Both the position numbers and the translations under genes were made by a program. This document shows positions 55,602 to 64,000 of a DNA stretch of 64,000 bases, one piece after another. The notes under the pieces are model-generated. The model ran no database searches, was not told the DNA's origin, and saw nothing but the letters and a program-made list of their open reading frames with translations. The stretch covers positions 1 through 64,000 of the forward strand of contig CAYVHL010000007.1 of assembly GCA_964451255.1 (NCBI GenBank). The letters run 5' to 3'. This stretch comes from JAHBTB01 sp964451255 (GTDB taxonomy: Bacteria; Armatimonadota; Fimbriimonadia; Fimbriimonadales; Fimbriimonadaceae). The first letter of the stretch is position 1. Each line of letters begins with the position of its first letter.

Positions 55602-56915
55602 ATGGACAGCCGGGTAAGAATAGCGGTGATGCCCACCGTCTTGCTGACCGCCATAGTCTTGCTTCAATCTTCCGGAACCGTAGGCCCCTCACGCGTCGAA
55701 TACATCAGGCCGATCCACTCGGAATCGTTCAACAAGGGCGGCAAGGCCAAGAAGCGGATCCAGGGCGGCAACCCGCGCACGGTGAACGGCGTGCTGATGT
55801 TCGACGGCTCGCAGGACGGCAACCGTCAGGTCGACCCTCAGATCGCTGTCGGAGGCGGATACGTCTTGCACGGCACGAACGGTGGCATCGTCATCTATTC
55901 AAAGGCCGGCAATTATATCGACGGTGTCCCCCAGGTCGAGTTCAACAACGGTATCGACCCCAAGCTGTTCTACGACCCAAACAACAAGGTCTTCGGGTTT
56001 GACTTTTGGTACTACTACGACAAGCCCAAGATCAAGCCGGTCAACATCTCCGTCTCCCAGACGTCCGACCCTCGTGGGGCTTGGAACACCTACGCCGTGC
56101 CGTCTCAAGAGGAGGTCGACGGGGGCGGGATCGGATATAGCCGGAAGTGGATCGGGTACTCGTTCCCAGGCGGCGACGAGCGGACGTTCGTCATCAAGAC
56201 CGCCGACGCCAAGGCAGGAAAGACGGTCGCCGTCTATCACTTCAAAGGTTCGCTTGGACAGCCCGTCTTTACCCAAGACCGCATGGACGACCTCGTGTTT
56301 GTCCAATTGACCGACAAGGACATCGTCCTGACGACCGTCGGGGACGACGGCCACGGGACACCAGCCATCAAGAAGATCGTGAGAACTCCCCACGGGTTCC
56401 AACACTTCGGTTGGCCTCCTGCCTCACCCATGAAGGGCACCGACAAGAAGACCGCGTCAGGCGACCGGAACCCGAAGAACATCGTGCTCCAGGGCGGGCA
56501 CATTTGGTTTTCACATGCGGTGGACGTAGATGGCCGAGCCGCCGTCCAGTGGCACGAGATCAATCTGGACGGCACGCCTGTCCAAAGCGGACTGATAGCA
56601 GACCCAGTCAACAGCTACATCCAGACCACTGTAGCGGTGAACAAGCGTAACGACCTCCTTGTCGGTTTCCAAGAGACCGGGCCGGAGATGTTCATTTCTG
56701 GCCGTTATGCCTTGCGCCATGCCAAGGACAAGCCCGGTAGCGTCGGACCGATCATGAAGCTCGTCGAGGGCACGGCTGCGACCGAGGGCGGCGCCTGGGG
56801 CGACTACAGCGGGTCGTGTATCGACGGCGACAACCTGACGGATCTCTGGACTATCCAGAGCTTTGCCAACGACCAAGGCCGGGGAGGCACCGTGATCGCC
56901 CGAATCCGCCCATAG
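55602..56915 (+). CDS. Exported protein of unknown function (beta-propeller-like)
   Basis: I do not recognise a characterised family for this 437-residue protein. An N-terminal signal-like stretch (MPTVLLTAIVLLQSSG) suggests export, with ATG 55602 or 55629 as start. The body is rich in beta strands and turns, with VDPQIAVGGGYVLHGTNGG, SDPRGAWNTYAV and WIGYSFPGG repeated-looking patches, as in secreted proteins of environmental bacteria that fold as propellers. A late TEGGAWGDYSGSCIDGD segment is also seen in such proteins. It follows the SGNH gene by 48 bases and precedes the metallophosphoesterase by 25, so the genes may be co-transcribed. Confidence 0.7.
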   Translation: MDSRVRIAVMPTVLLTAIVLLQSSGTVGPSRVEYIRPIHSESFNKGGKAKKRIQGGNPRTVNGVLMFDGSQDGNRQVDPQIAVGGGYVLHGTNGGIVIYSKAGNYIDGVPQVEFNNGIDPKLFYDPNNKVFGFDFWYYYDKPKIKPVNISVSQTSDPRGAWNTYAVPSQEEVDGGGIGYSRKWIGYSFPGGDERTFVIKTADAKAGKTVAVYHFKGSLGQPVFTQDRMDDLVFVQLTDKDIVLTTVGDDGHGTPAIKKIVRTPHGFQHFGWPPASPMKGTDKKTASGDRNPKNIVLQGGHIWFSHAVDVDGRAAVQWHEINLDGTPVQSGLIADPVNSYIQTTVAVNKRNDLLVGFQETGPEMFISGRYALRHAKDKPGSVGPIMKLVEGTAATEGGAWGDYSGSCIDGDNLTDLWTIQSFANDQGRGGTVIARIRP

Positions 56916-56940
56916 ACTTACTGGGTGGCATACTCGCGGC

Positions 56941-57876
56941 ATGGTGACGCGAAGACAAGTCTTGGCGATGGCCGGGGCGGCGCCGTTCGTCCGCCGAATA
57001 CCGTTGGCAGGCGACGGGCCAGCGAAGCCGATTCGTTTCGCCGTCATCACCGACCTGCACCACGGCCTCGCCCCCGACGCCTTAGCGAGGCTGAAGGATT
57101 TTGTCGACGCTATCAAAGAGCGCGACGGACTCCAGTTCGTCGTCCAAATGGGCGACTTCAACTACTCGCTCCCAACGTCGCAGGAGTGCGTCGACCTCTT
57201 CTCCTCCATCCAACTTCCTAAGATCCACGTGCTGGGCAACCACGACATGGACAAGTGCGACAAGGAGCACGCCATGAGGTTCTGGGGGATGCCCTCGCGG
57301 TATGGCACCCACCACTTTGGCGACACCCGGTTCATCACACTGGATCTCAACCACTACCGGACCAAAGAGGGCCGACTCTTGCCTTACGATAGTGGAAACT
57401 ATTACTCGGGCGTCTCGCACGGATGGGCCGACCCCGGGCAGCTCCGTTGGCTTGCCAAGGAACTGCGGCAAGGAACCACCCCGACGGTCCTGCTCTCCCA
57501 CTATCCGATCGGCTTCGCCGAGCCGGGAAAGCCGATGCCACCTGAGCAACAGCAGATACTCGACGTCATCGAGGACGCCCGTATAGAGAATCCGCGCGGC
57601 GCGGTCCAGGCGTGCCTCTTCGGCCATCTCCATGTGGACCGTCTGGAGTACGTCGGCAAAATGCCCTGCCTGTGCGTGAACTCGGCCAGCTACTTCTGGT
57701 ACCAGGGGATGAACCCTTACACCAATCCGCTCTTCGCTTTCATGGAGTTGACCACGGACGGCAGTCTGGTCGTTGAAGGAACAGTCGGCCACTTTGTCAA
57801 GCCCCCGCCCAAGGCCTCCGGCGACGTCATCGGCCGATCTGCGTCGATATCGAAGCGCAAGATCAGCCTGGCTTGA
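56941..57876 (+). CDS. Calcineurin-like metallophosphoesterase
   Basis: A phosphoesterase of the calcineurin fold, 311 residues. Metal ligands appear in order: VITDLHHG (Asp and His), QMGDFNYS (Asp), LGNHDMD (Asn, His), LSHYPIG (His) and FGHLHVD (His pair). The N-terminus MVTRRQVLAMAGAA is Arg-rich with a short hydrophobic part and is compatible with a twin-arginine (TRRQV) signal peptide and export. The substrate is unknown. It lies in a plus-strand set with GH127. Confidence 0.9.
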   Translation: MVTRRQVLAMAGAAPFVRRIPLAGDGPAKPIRFAVITDLHHGLAPDALARLKDFVDAIKERDGLQFVVQMGDFNYSLPTSQECVDLFSSIQLPKIHVLGNHDMDKCDKEHAMRFWGMPSRYGTHHFGDTRFITLDLNHYRTKEGRLLPYDSGNYYSGVSHGWADPGQLRWLAKELRQGTTPTVLLSHYPIGFAEPGKPMPPEQQQILDVIEDARIENPRGAVQACLFGHLHVDRLEYVGKMPCLCVNSASYFWYQGMNPYTNPLFAFMELTTDGSLVVEGTVGHFVKPPPKASGDVIGRSASISKRKISLA

Positions 57877-57928
57877 CCTGCTCCGCCTCGCGAAGACCAG
57901 GTCAGGCCGATATACTGCGGGCAAGGCC

Positions 57929-59920
57929 ATGTTTCCCGCCGTCGTCGCCCTCATGTCTGTCGCAAGCGCCACCATCGTCGACCTGCCCCCGGCGACCGGG
58001 GCAAACCGATCCTACGTGTCGAACCGGGCACCACTAAACCAGGTGCCCCTGATCAAGTTGCCCATCGACAGCTTCAAGCCAGGCGGATGGCTCAAGAAGA
58101 CCCTGGAACTCGAGCGCGACGGCTTGGCCGGACATCTAGGCGAGATATCTGTGTGGCTGACGAGGAAGAACAACGCGTGGTTGAACCCGTCCGGCCAGGG
58201 CGACTACGGCTGGGAGGAGGTTCCCTACTGGCTCCGGGGCTTTTCAAGGATGGCCTATGTCTTGGATGACCCGAGGATGCTGAAGGAGACCAGCGTATGG
58301 GTCGAGGGAACACTTGCCAGCGGCCGACCGGACGGCGACTTCGGTCCGATCCGCTACCACCACCCAGGCAAGCGTGACCTCTGGGCGCAAATGCTGATGG
58401 TCCAAGTGTTGCAGGCCTGGTACGAGCACAGCCATGACCCCCGCGTCCTACCCTTCTTAACCGCCTACTTCCGTTGGGAACTCACCATTCCAGACGAGAA
58501 CTTTCTGAAGGATTATTGGGAGAACAGCCGCGGCGGCGACAACCTCAGTAGCGTCTACTGGCTCTACAACCGCACGGGCGACGCCTTTCTTCTGGACCTC
58601 GCCACGAAAATCGACCGGAACACGGCGAACTGGCGGATGCCCGTCGGCCTGCCCAACTGGCACAACGTCAACGTCGCCCAATGCTTCCGCGAACCGGCCA
58701 CCTACTGGCAACAAAGCGGCAAAGTCGAAGACCTTCGTGCCAGCTACCGCGACTTCGACTGGATCAGGGAGCAGTTCGGACAGGTCCCCGGCGGCATGTT
58801 CGGCGCCGACGAGAACGCTCGAGAGGGGTACACAGACCCGCGCCAAGCGACCGAAACATGCGGGTTCGTCGAGCAACTAGGCTCCAATGTCACGATGACC
58901 GAGATCACCGCCAACCCCAAGTGGACGGCGAACTCGGAGAACGTGGCCTTCAACTCCTTGCCCGCGGCGTTCACGTCCGACTACAAGGCTCTGCGCTACT
59001 TGACGGCCCCAAACATGGCAGTCAGTGACGGAGCCAACCATGCCCCGGGGATCGACAACGGCGGCCCGTTCCTGATCATGAACCCCTTCACCAGCCGTTG
59101 CTGCCAGCACAACCACAGCTCGGCATGGGTCAACTTCCTGGAGGGTACGACGATGGCCACCCAAGACGACGGTCTGGCGATCCTGACCCCGACTGACGGT
59201 TCGGTGACAGCGAAGGTCGGATCCGGGTCAATTGTGACGCTCCGGACAAAGACGAAGTATCCGTTCGACGGCACCGCCGTCGTGACCGTTGCCACTCGGA
59301 AGCCGGTCCGGTTCCCACTCTACGTGTTGGTGCCTGCCTGGACGGACCACGCGAGCCTGGTCACCCCAGACGGACGGGTCAGCGGCGCACCAGGTAAGTA
59401 CGTGCGGATCAGTAGGGTTTGGCACGACGGCGACCAGGTCAGCCTCGCTTGGGAAATGGAGCCCAAAGTCCAAACCTGGGTCCGGCAGAAGGACAGCGCG
59501 AGCGTCGATTTCGGCCCGCTTACCTTCAGCCTCAAGATCGACGAGACATTCAACCAGGTCGATCCGACCAAGTACGCCCAAGGCGACTCAGGTTGGCAAC
59601 CGAAAGCGGACAAGTCTAAGTGGCCTGCCTTTGAGATACTGCCCAAGACGCCATGGAACTACGGCTTGCTCGAGGGAACGACCCTCAAGGTCGTCAAGCG
59701 GCCCTGGCCGAAGGACGACGTACCCTTCACCTTGGCCGGTGCGCCGATCGAGATCGTCGCCGAGGCCAAGAGGCTTCCGCGTTGGGGTCTGGACAACACC
59801 GGCCTGGTCTCGGTGTTGCCACAGAGCCCGGTGGAGACGGATTCGCCGACGACGAAGGTCACCCTTGTTCCCATGGGGGCAGCTCGGCTGCGCATCAGCG
59901 CCTTCCCCCGCGTGAAGTAG
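57929..59920 (+). CDS. GH127-type beta-L-arabinofuranosidase-like glycoside hydrolase
   Basis: A 663-residue protein of the DUF1680/GH127 group, which removes terminal beta-L-arabinofuranose from glycans. Features: signal peptide (MFPAVVALMSVASA), KPGGWLKKTLELERDGLAGHLGEIS, WEEVPYWLRGFS, the ATETCGFVEQ segment with catalytic-site Glu and zinc Cys, and the RCCQHNHSS segment (Cys-Cys) matching the family's zinc-bound Cys nucleophile region. Then a beta-sandwich C-terminal half. I chose ATG 57929 because the signal peptide begins there; the frame runs upstream to 57773 inside the previous gene. With araFGH it suggests arabinose use, though GH127-like proteins also have other specificities. Confidence 0.85.
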   Translation: MFPAVVALMSVASATIVDLPPATGANRSYVSNRAPLNQVPLIKLPIDSFKPGGWLKKTLELERDGLAGHLGEISVWLTRKNNAWLNPSGQGDYGWEEVPYWLRGFSRMAYVLDDPRMLKETSVWVEGTLASGRPDGDFGPIRYHHPGKRDLWAQMLMVQVLQAWYEHSHDPRVLPFLTAYFRWELTIPDENFLKDYWENSRGGDNLSSVYWLYNRTGDAFLLDLATKIDRNTANWRMPVGLPNWHNVNVAQCFREPATYWQQSGKVEDLRASYRDFDWIREQFGQVPGGMFGADENAREGYTDPRQATETCGFVEQLGSNVTMTEITANPKWTANSENVAFNSLPAAFTSDYKALRYLTAPNMAVSDGANHAPGIDNGGPFLIMNPFTSRCCQHNHSSAWVNFLEGTTMATQDDGLAILTPTDGSVTAKVGSGSIVTLRTKTKYPFDGTAVVTVATRKPVRFPLYVLVPAWTDHASLVTPDGRVSGAPGKYVRISRVWHDGDQVSLAWEMEPKVQTWVRQKDSASVDFGPLTFSLKIDETFNQVDPTKYAQGDSGWQPKADKSKWPAFEILPKTPWNYGLLEGTTLKVVKRPWPKDDVPFTLAGAPIEIVAEAKRLPRWGLDNTGLVSVLPQSPVETDSPTTKVTLVPMGAARLRISAFPRVK

Positions 59921-59943
59921 GCTTACCACCGTATCCTCCAGCC

Positions 59944-60423
59944 ATGACGATCGACCCGGACGCTCGCATTGGACACGTCCACCTCAAAGTCTCTGATCTG
60001 GAGCGGTCCATCGAGTTCTATCGGACTGTCTTGGGGCTAGACCTAACCCAGCGATATGGCCGCCAGGCTGCCTTTTTGAGTGCAGGCGGTTACCACCATC
60101 ACGTTGGCTTGAACACCTGGCAGAGCCGGGGCGGCAACCCCGCGCCCCCGACGTCCACCGGGCTCTTTCACTTCGCGATCCTTTATCCCACCCGTGCGGC
60201 ACTTGCCCGCGCTGTTCAACAGGTGCAAGAAGCCGGGGTGGCGATTGATGGTGCGGCGGACCATGGCGTTAGCCTAGCCGTCTATTTCCACGACCCTGAC
60301 CATAACGGAATAGAACTCTATTGGGACCGACCGTCAAATGAATGGCCACGAAACTCCGAGGGCGACCTGGAAATGGTCACGGAACCTTTGGACTTGAACT
60401 CCCTGAAGGAGTGTTGCCGGTGA
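59944..60423 (+). CDS. VOC (glyoxalase/dioxygenase) family protein
   Basis: A metal-dependent vicinal oxygen chelate protein, 159 residues, of the catechol-2,3-dioxygenase/CatE type: IGHVHLKVSDLERSIEFYRTVLGLDL at the N-terminus, HHHVGLNTW, FHFAILYPTRAALARA, and a C-terminal YFHDPDHNGIELYWDRP with metal ligand Glu in IELYW. It follows GH127 by 23 bases. The substrate is unknown; the aromatic-ring role seen in homologues cannot be assumed. Confidence 0.88.
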   Translation: MTIDPDARIGHVHLKVSDLERSIEFYRTVLGLDLTQRYGRQAAFLSAGGYHHHVGLNTWQSRGGNPAPPTSTGLFHFAILYPTRAALARAVQQVQEAGVAIDGAADHGVSLAVYFHDPDHNGIELYWDRPSNEWPRNSEGDLEMVTEPLDLNSLKECCR

Positions 60424-60469
60424 CCGCTCATCCAATTGAGAAGCTAGACTGAAATCTTGGCGGGGATTC

Positions 60470-60545
60470 TGGTGGAGATAAGGGGATTCGAACCCCTGGC
60501 CTCTTCCATGCCATGGAAGCGCTCTACCAACTGAGCTATATCCCC
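60470..60545 (-). tRNA. tRNA-Ala (anticodon GGC)
   Basis: Reverse strand gives a full cloverleaf: acceptor GGGGATA paired with TATCTCC, D-arm, anticodon stem CTTCC/GGAAG around loop ATGGCAT (anticodon GGC), T-arm with GTTCGAATC, and an encoded CCA end at 60470-60472. The third acceptor pair is G3-U70, the classic alanine identity element. The gene follows the VOC gene convergently; no other tRNA was found in the window. Confidence 0.95.
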
Positions 60546-60841
60546 ACGTTCCGGGCGTCCATTAAACCCTCTCCGCAGCCGTGGGCACAAGAACCATGGG
60601 TCGCCCGTCCGGAAATCGCGACCGAGGCCAAGCCATCGGCGGAGCGGCACGAACCCTGGCCGGCGCGTCCGAAGTTTGGACGAAGTCGACCGACGGTGTC
60701 CGCTCGCATTGCCGGGCCACCATCAGCAAGCTTCGCGATTGTGCGCGGGCGGCGGGCGTCATGGTCTGTCGTCATAGAGCCCTTTGGAGCACCATAGCGG
60801 GCCATGCCAGGACGACGATTGCCACCAGGCCAACCTTCTGG
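60546..60841. other. Region without a supported gene
   Basis: About 300 bases between the tRNA and the end of the SDR gene. Short open frames exist on both strands, but none resembles a known family. I see no hairpin, repeat or RNA here. The tRNA promoter may lie in the right part of it. Confidence 0.5.
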
Positions 60842-61600
60842 TCAGTCCAGCTCGGGCATGAGGCGACTGTAATCGACGTCGCTGTTGCTCCAGCCTCCGT
60901 CGATCCGCAGGACCTGGCCCGTCATGTACGGTATGCGTCCCTCCACCAACGAAACCACGGCTTTGGCGACTTCTTCCGCCTCCGCCACGCGGCGGATCGG
61001 CAGGCGGTGCTCCACCATCCTCAAGCGCTCGCCCACAAGGGAGTTGCGGCTCATCTCTGTGAAGGTGAACCCGGGTGCGACCGCGTTCACAAATATCCCG
61101 TACTGACCCAGTTCCACGGCGCTGTTCCGGGTGAACGCCTCAATGGCTGCCTTGCTGGCGGCATAAGCGGACCGGTCGTACCCGCCGATCATGGCGTGGC
61201 CAGATGAGATGTTGACGATGTGACCGGGAACGCCGTTCTCAACCCAGTGGCGGGCCATGATCCTGCTCCCTGCAAAGACTCCGCCAAGGTTGGTGTCAAC
61301 CACTTGGTGGAAGACTTCGGGCGATGTGTCGAGGACAGAAGACCGATGGATGACACCGGCGTTGTTCACGATCGCCTGAGGTGTGCCCAGGGTCGCGAAG
61401 ACTTGCTCCAGGACGCCCTCCATGGCAGGATAGTCGGCGACATCCACCCCCCAGGCCTGTCCGCCTGTCGCAGTCGCAACCGCCTCGACACCTGGCAGAT
61501 CCTTGTCCAGAAGCGCGGTCGACCAACCCTCGGCGGAAAACGCGCCGGCGATGGACTTGCCGATGCCTTTTGCCGCGCCCGTGACGACGACGACTTTCAT
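60842..61600 (-). CDS. Short-chain dehydrogenase/reductase (SDR)
   Basis: An NAD(P)-dependent oxidoreductase, 252 residues. It shows the classic SDR motifs: cofactor TGAAKGIG, NNAGVI, active-site Ser in VNISSGHAM, YAASKAA with the catalytic Tyr and Lys, and a late VLRIDGGW. I chose ATG 61600 (MKVVVVTGAAKG); one at 61621 is also in frame. The substrate is unknown, and the gene stands alone on the minus strand. Confidence 0.92.
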   Translation of the reverse strand: MKVVVVTGAAKGIGKSIAGAFSAEGWSTALLDKDLPGVEAVATATGGQAWGVDVADYPAMEGVLEQVFATLGTPQAIVNNAGVIHRSSVLDTSPEVFHQVVDTNLGGVFAGSRIMARHWVENGVPGHIVNISSGHAMIGGYDRSAYAASKAAIEAFTRNSAVELGQYGIFVNAVAPGFTFTEMSRNSLVGERLRMVEHRLPIRRVAEAEEVAKAVVSLVEGRIPYMTGQVLRIDGGWSNSDVDYSRLMPELD

Positions 61601-61665
61601 CTGGCCATTATGCCCGGGCAAAACCGCTCGCCCACATAACCGTCAGGGTCTGCAGAGGGACACAC

Positions 61666-63918
61666 GTGCAGATACTTTCCATGGCAGTAGCGACATTGGG
61701 CTTGGCCCAAGCAGGGGCACGTCCGGCCGATTGCGGCGCACTTATAGGCTACGCGCCCGACGGCAAGGCGGTGGTCTCCGTACCGCTCAAAAACACCAAG
61801 GTGGATGCAGAGGTCATTGGGCTGGCCTCGCGCGTCACCGTCGTCCAAACCTTCCAAAACGCATCCCGCACTCCGATCGAGGCGGTCTACACGTTTCCGC
61901 TCCCCGAGGACGCCGCCGTCGACCGAATGCGGATCCAGGTCGGTGAGCGCGTCATCGAAGGCCAAATACGAAAACGGGAGGAGGCCAGGGCGATCTACGA
62001 CGCCGCCCGGCAGTCTGGCCGGATCGCAACCCTGCTCGACCAAGAGCGACCTAACGTCTTCACCCAGTCCATCTCGAACATCATTCCGGGCGCCCAGGTC
62101 AAGGTCGAAATCAGTTACGTCAACACGGTGAAGTACGAAGACGGCGAGGCGGTGTTCACCTTCCCCATGGTCGTCGGCCCGCGCAACGTCAGCGCCGCCC
62201 CCGACCCGGACAAGATCGCCCCGCCGACCTTGCCTCCCTCCATGCGGACGGGCGCCGACGTCCAACTCCATCTTTCCATCGACGCTGGCGCGCCGATCAT
62301 CGGCTTCCGTTCTGTCTTGCACCAGGTCAGGGCCAACAGACGCGGCCAACGGTTGGAGATCGACCTGGCCAGGAAGGACGAGATCCCGAACCGCGACTTC
62401 ATCATCCGTTACAACATCGCGGGCGACGCGGTCAAGGAGTCCTTCCTCACCCACGCTGAAGCGGACGGCGGCACGTTCGCCCTGGTCTTGACGCCTCCCA
62501 AACCCGACGCGACCATCACACCTGGCAAGCGAGAGATCTATTTTGTGATCGACCAAAGCGGCAGCCAGAACGGGTTTCCGATCGAAAAGTCGAAGGAACT
62601 GACGCTGGCGATGATGGACCAGCTGCGGCCAGGAGACACCTTCAACGTCGCCACGTTCACGACGACGAACAACGTTCTGTTTGAACAGGCGGTGCCCGCC
62701 GACGGCGACCACATCGCCATGGCGTCGAATTTCGTCAAGGGCCTCCAAGCCAACGGCGGCACGGACATCCTGGGGGTGGTCAAGCTGATCAACAGCCTCC
62801 CCACTTCGCCCGGGCGCGACCGGATCGTCCTGCTGAACACAGACGGCTATGTCGGTGACGAGTTCGAGATCCTCAGCGAGGTGCAAAAGGGGCATGGCGC
62901 GCGATGGTTCACCTTCGGCATCGGCAACTCGGTCAACCGGTTTCTGATCGATAACATCGCGGCGGAAGGGAGAGGCAGCTCCGAAGTGGTCACCTTGGCC
63001 GACACGGCCGACAGAGCCGTCGAACGGCTCGCCAAGCGGCTGCGCACGCCCGTCCTCACCGACATCAAGCTCAGCGTGGAGGGCATAGACGTGTCAGGCG
63101 TCTCGCCGGGCTGGATACCCGACGTCTATTCAGACCAGCCTGTCGTTATCTATGGCCGGTACAACCGTGCCGGGCGTGGCCGGGCCATGTTGACGGGAAT
63201 GTCAGGCGGGCGGCCTTACGAGCGCGTCCTGAACCTAACCTTCCCACAACGTGGCGACACAGGTTCCGCCATCGAGACCCTTTGGGCGCGTCATCGGGTG
63301 GACGACCTTCTGCGTCAAAACTGGGCGGCCAGCCGCCAAGGCTCGCAAGAGACCGAGGGTCTGGTGACTCAGGTCACCAACCTCGCCTTGCGCTACCACA
63401 TCATGTCTCCGTTTACGTCGTTCGTGGCGGTCGAACCCCGCGTCGTCAACGTCGGCGGACGACAGCGCACCGTCCACGTCCCCGTGGACATGGCAGACGG
63501 CGTGGACATGGTCGGCCACCTCAAGGACAAGGTGTTTGGGGCGCCCCAAGCCCTGTTCTATTCCGCACCGGCCGGTTCGGCCGGACTCGGCGGCGGAGGT
63601 AATAGCAAAGGCGTCGCCAGGTCGACTGCCCAGACGGCCAACACCGTTCTGCGTGGACGCTCGGACGGGTCAGGCGTCCCACCAAGCAGCCCGGAGGCCA
63701 AGATCGCGGCCACTTTACGGAACAAGAAGGGCGTCCTGGAGGTTCAGATCCGGCTGAAAGAGCTGACAGAGGAGGCTCTGGCCAAGTTGAAGAAGGCCGG
63801 GTTCAAGATCGACGACAGGGACAAGACACTGCCGGTGCTCTTTGGCACGGTCGACGCAAAGGACTTGGAGAAGCTCAGCAAGCTCGACGAGGTTCTCGCC
63901 ATCGACCCACTCTTATAG
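61666..63918 (+). CDS. VIT and von Willebrand factor A domain protein (exported)
   Basis: A 750-residue exported protein. The GTG start has AGAGGGA upstream; the N-terminus MQILSMAVATLGLAQAGA is a short signal-like stretch. A VIT domain follows (about 30-165: VVQTFQNASRTPIEAVYTFPLPEDAAVDRMRI, IRKREEARAIYDAA), then a VWA domain (about 285-450) with the MIDAS-like motif DQSGS and a later TDGYVGDE. The last ~60 residues (LKKAGFKIDDRDKTLPVLFGTVDAKDLEKLSK) look like an I9/subtilase-propeptide-like fold. Such proteins mediate protein binding in animals; in bacteria their role is mostly unknown. Confidence 0.88.
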   Translation: MQILSMAVATLGLAQAGARPADCGALIGYAPDGKAVVSVPLKNTKVDAEVIGLASRVTVVQTFQNASRTPIEAVYTFPLPEDAAVDRMRIQVGERVIEGQIRKREEARAIYDAARQSGRIATLLDQERPNVFTQSISNIIPGAQVKVEISYVNTVKYEDGEAVFTFPMVVGPRNVSAAPDPDKIAPPTLPPSMRTGADVQLHLSIDAGAPIIGFRSVLHQVRANRRGQRLEIDLARKDEIPNRDFIIRYNIAGDAVKESFLTHAEADGGTFALVLTPPKPDATITPGKREIYFVIDQSGSQNGFPIEKSKELTLAMMDQLRPGDTFNVATFTTTNNVLFEQAVPADGDHIAMASNFVKGLQANGGTDILGVVKLINSLPTSPGRDRIVLLNTDGYVGDEFEILSEVQKGHGARWFTFGIGNSVNRFLIDNIAAEGRGSSEVVTLADTADRAVERLAKRLRTPVLTDIKLSVEGIDVSGVSPGWIPDVYSDQPVVIYGRYNRAGRGRAMLTGMSGGRPYERVLNLTFPQRGDTGSAIETLWARHRVDDLLRQNWAASRQGSQETEGLVTQVTNLALRYHIMSPFTSFVAVEPRVVNVGGRQRTVHVPVDMADGVDMVGHLKDKVFGAPQALFYSAPAGSAGLGGGGNSKGVARSTAQTANTVLRGRSDGSGVPPSSPEAKIAATLRNKKGVLEVQIRLKELTEEALAKLKKAGFKIDDRDKTLPVLFGTVDAKDLEKLSKLDEVLAIDPLL

Positions 63919-63929
63919 AAGCGGTGGAA

Positions 63930-63964
63930 CCGGCAAGAGGCGGCTGACCAGCCCCTCTTGCCGG
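63930..63964. terminator. Hairpin after the VIT/VWA gene
   Basis: CCGGCAAGAGG and CCTCTTGCCGG form 11 pairs with a 13-base loop, 11 bases after the stop. There is no T run on the plus strand, so it is only a candidate terminator or a transcript-end hairpin. The last 36 bases of the window show no gene. Confidence 0.45.
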
Positions 63965-64000
63965 GGGGGCGCCAGACCATAATCGAGCCATCCCAACCGT

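Noticed and set aside
60581..61207. 208-codon plus-strand frame between the tRNA and the SDR gene
   Set aside because: Most of it is antisense to the SDR gene and the rest matches no family.
63744..63980. Minus-strand open frame at the right edge
   Set aside because: It is antisense to the VIT/VWA gene and contains the hairpin; no family resemblance.

Overview
The window is a compact, high-GC (roughly 60-65 %) bacterial chromosome segment with about 50 protein genes, one tRNA and no phage, transposon, CRISPR or rRNA sequence. Gene content (class I archaeal-type aldolase, DUF5117 zinc protease, GH127 and GH20 glycosidases, AraFGH importer, VIT/VWA protein, lamin-tail protein, many secreted hydrolases) would fit a heterotrophic, polysaccharide-using bacterium such as a member of the Armatimonadota (Fimbriimonadia). 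That assignment is inference from gene content only.

Layout. 1-2113: the response regulator phoB (cut by the window edge), phoU and a pstB-like gene, all on the minus strand. 2110-6538: a MacB/TolC-type tripartite exporter. The pstB-like ORF looks like a chimera: its first ~48 codons read as the MacB/LolD-type ATPase expected in the exporter operon, and the rest as PstB. Valine codon choice changes at the same point, so bases 1 to ~1980 may come from a different genome (assembly misjoin) or from recombination. 6600-17226: central metabolism and mixed genes (aldolase, S1/P1 nuclease, rmuC, methylisocitrate lyase family, mntH, citrate synthase family, M28 peptidase, speE, matrixin-like protease, MarR). 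17227-21235: minus-strand envelope operon (dCMP deaminase, wecA, wecB, uppP, pth). 21447-31776: DUF5117 protease with a clear terminator, lpd, an alpha/beta hydrolase lacking its nucleophile, a DCC protein, pxpBAC (5-oxoprolinase), dut, a zinc-ribbon/TPR membrane protein and purA. 31931-40997: sugar region, with GH20 divergent from a six-gene operon that joins araFGH to a second sugar importer lacking an ATPase, followed by a Gfo/Idh dehydrogenase. 41008-45830: a secreted caspase-like protein next to an M48 protease. 46010-51467: esterase, galT, aminoglycoside-phosphotransferase-like kinase, M28 peptidase. 51471-54725: a large PAS-GGDEF-EAL protein. 54870-63918: SGNH hydrolase, a secreted protein of unknown role, metallophosphoesterase, GH127, VOC protein, tRNA-Ala(GGC), SDR, VIT/VWA protein.

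The genes suggest uptake and use of arabinose and amino sugars, extracellular proteolysis, and c-di-GMP signalling. Packing is very tight: operon genes often overlap by 4 bases (ATGA or GTGA), and three convergent pairs overlap tail to tail by 26-38 bases. I did not find a clearly new biological system. The two items most worth a second look are the chimeric ATPase gene and the caspase/M48 gene pair.
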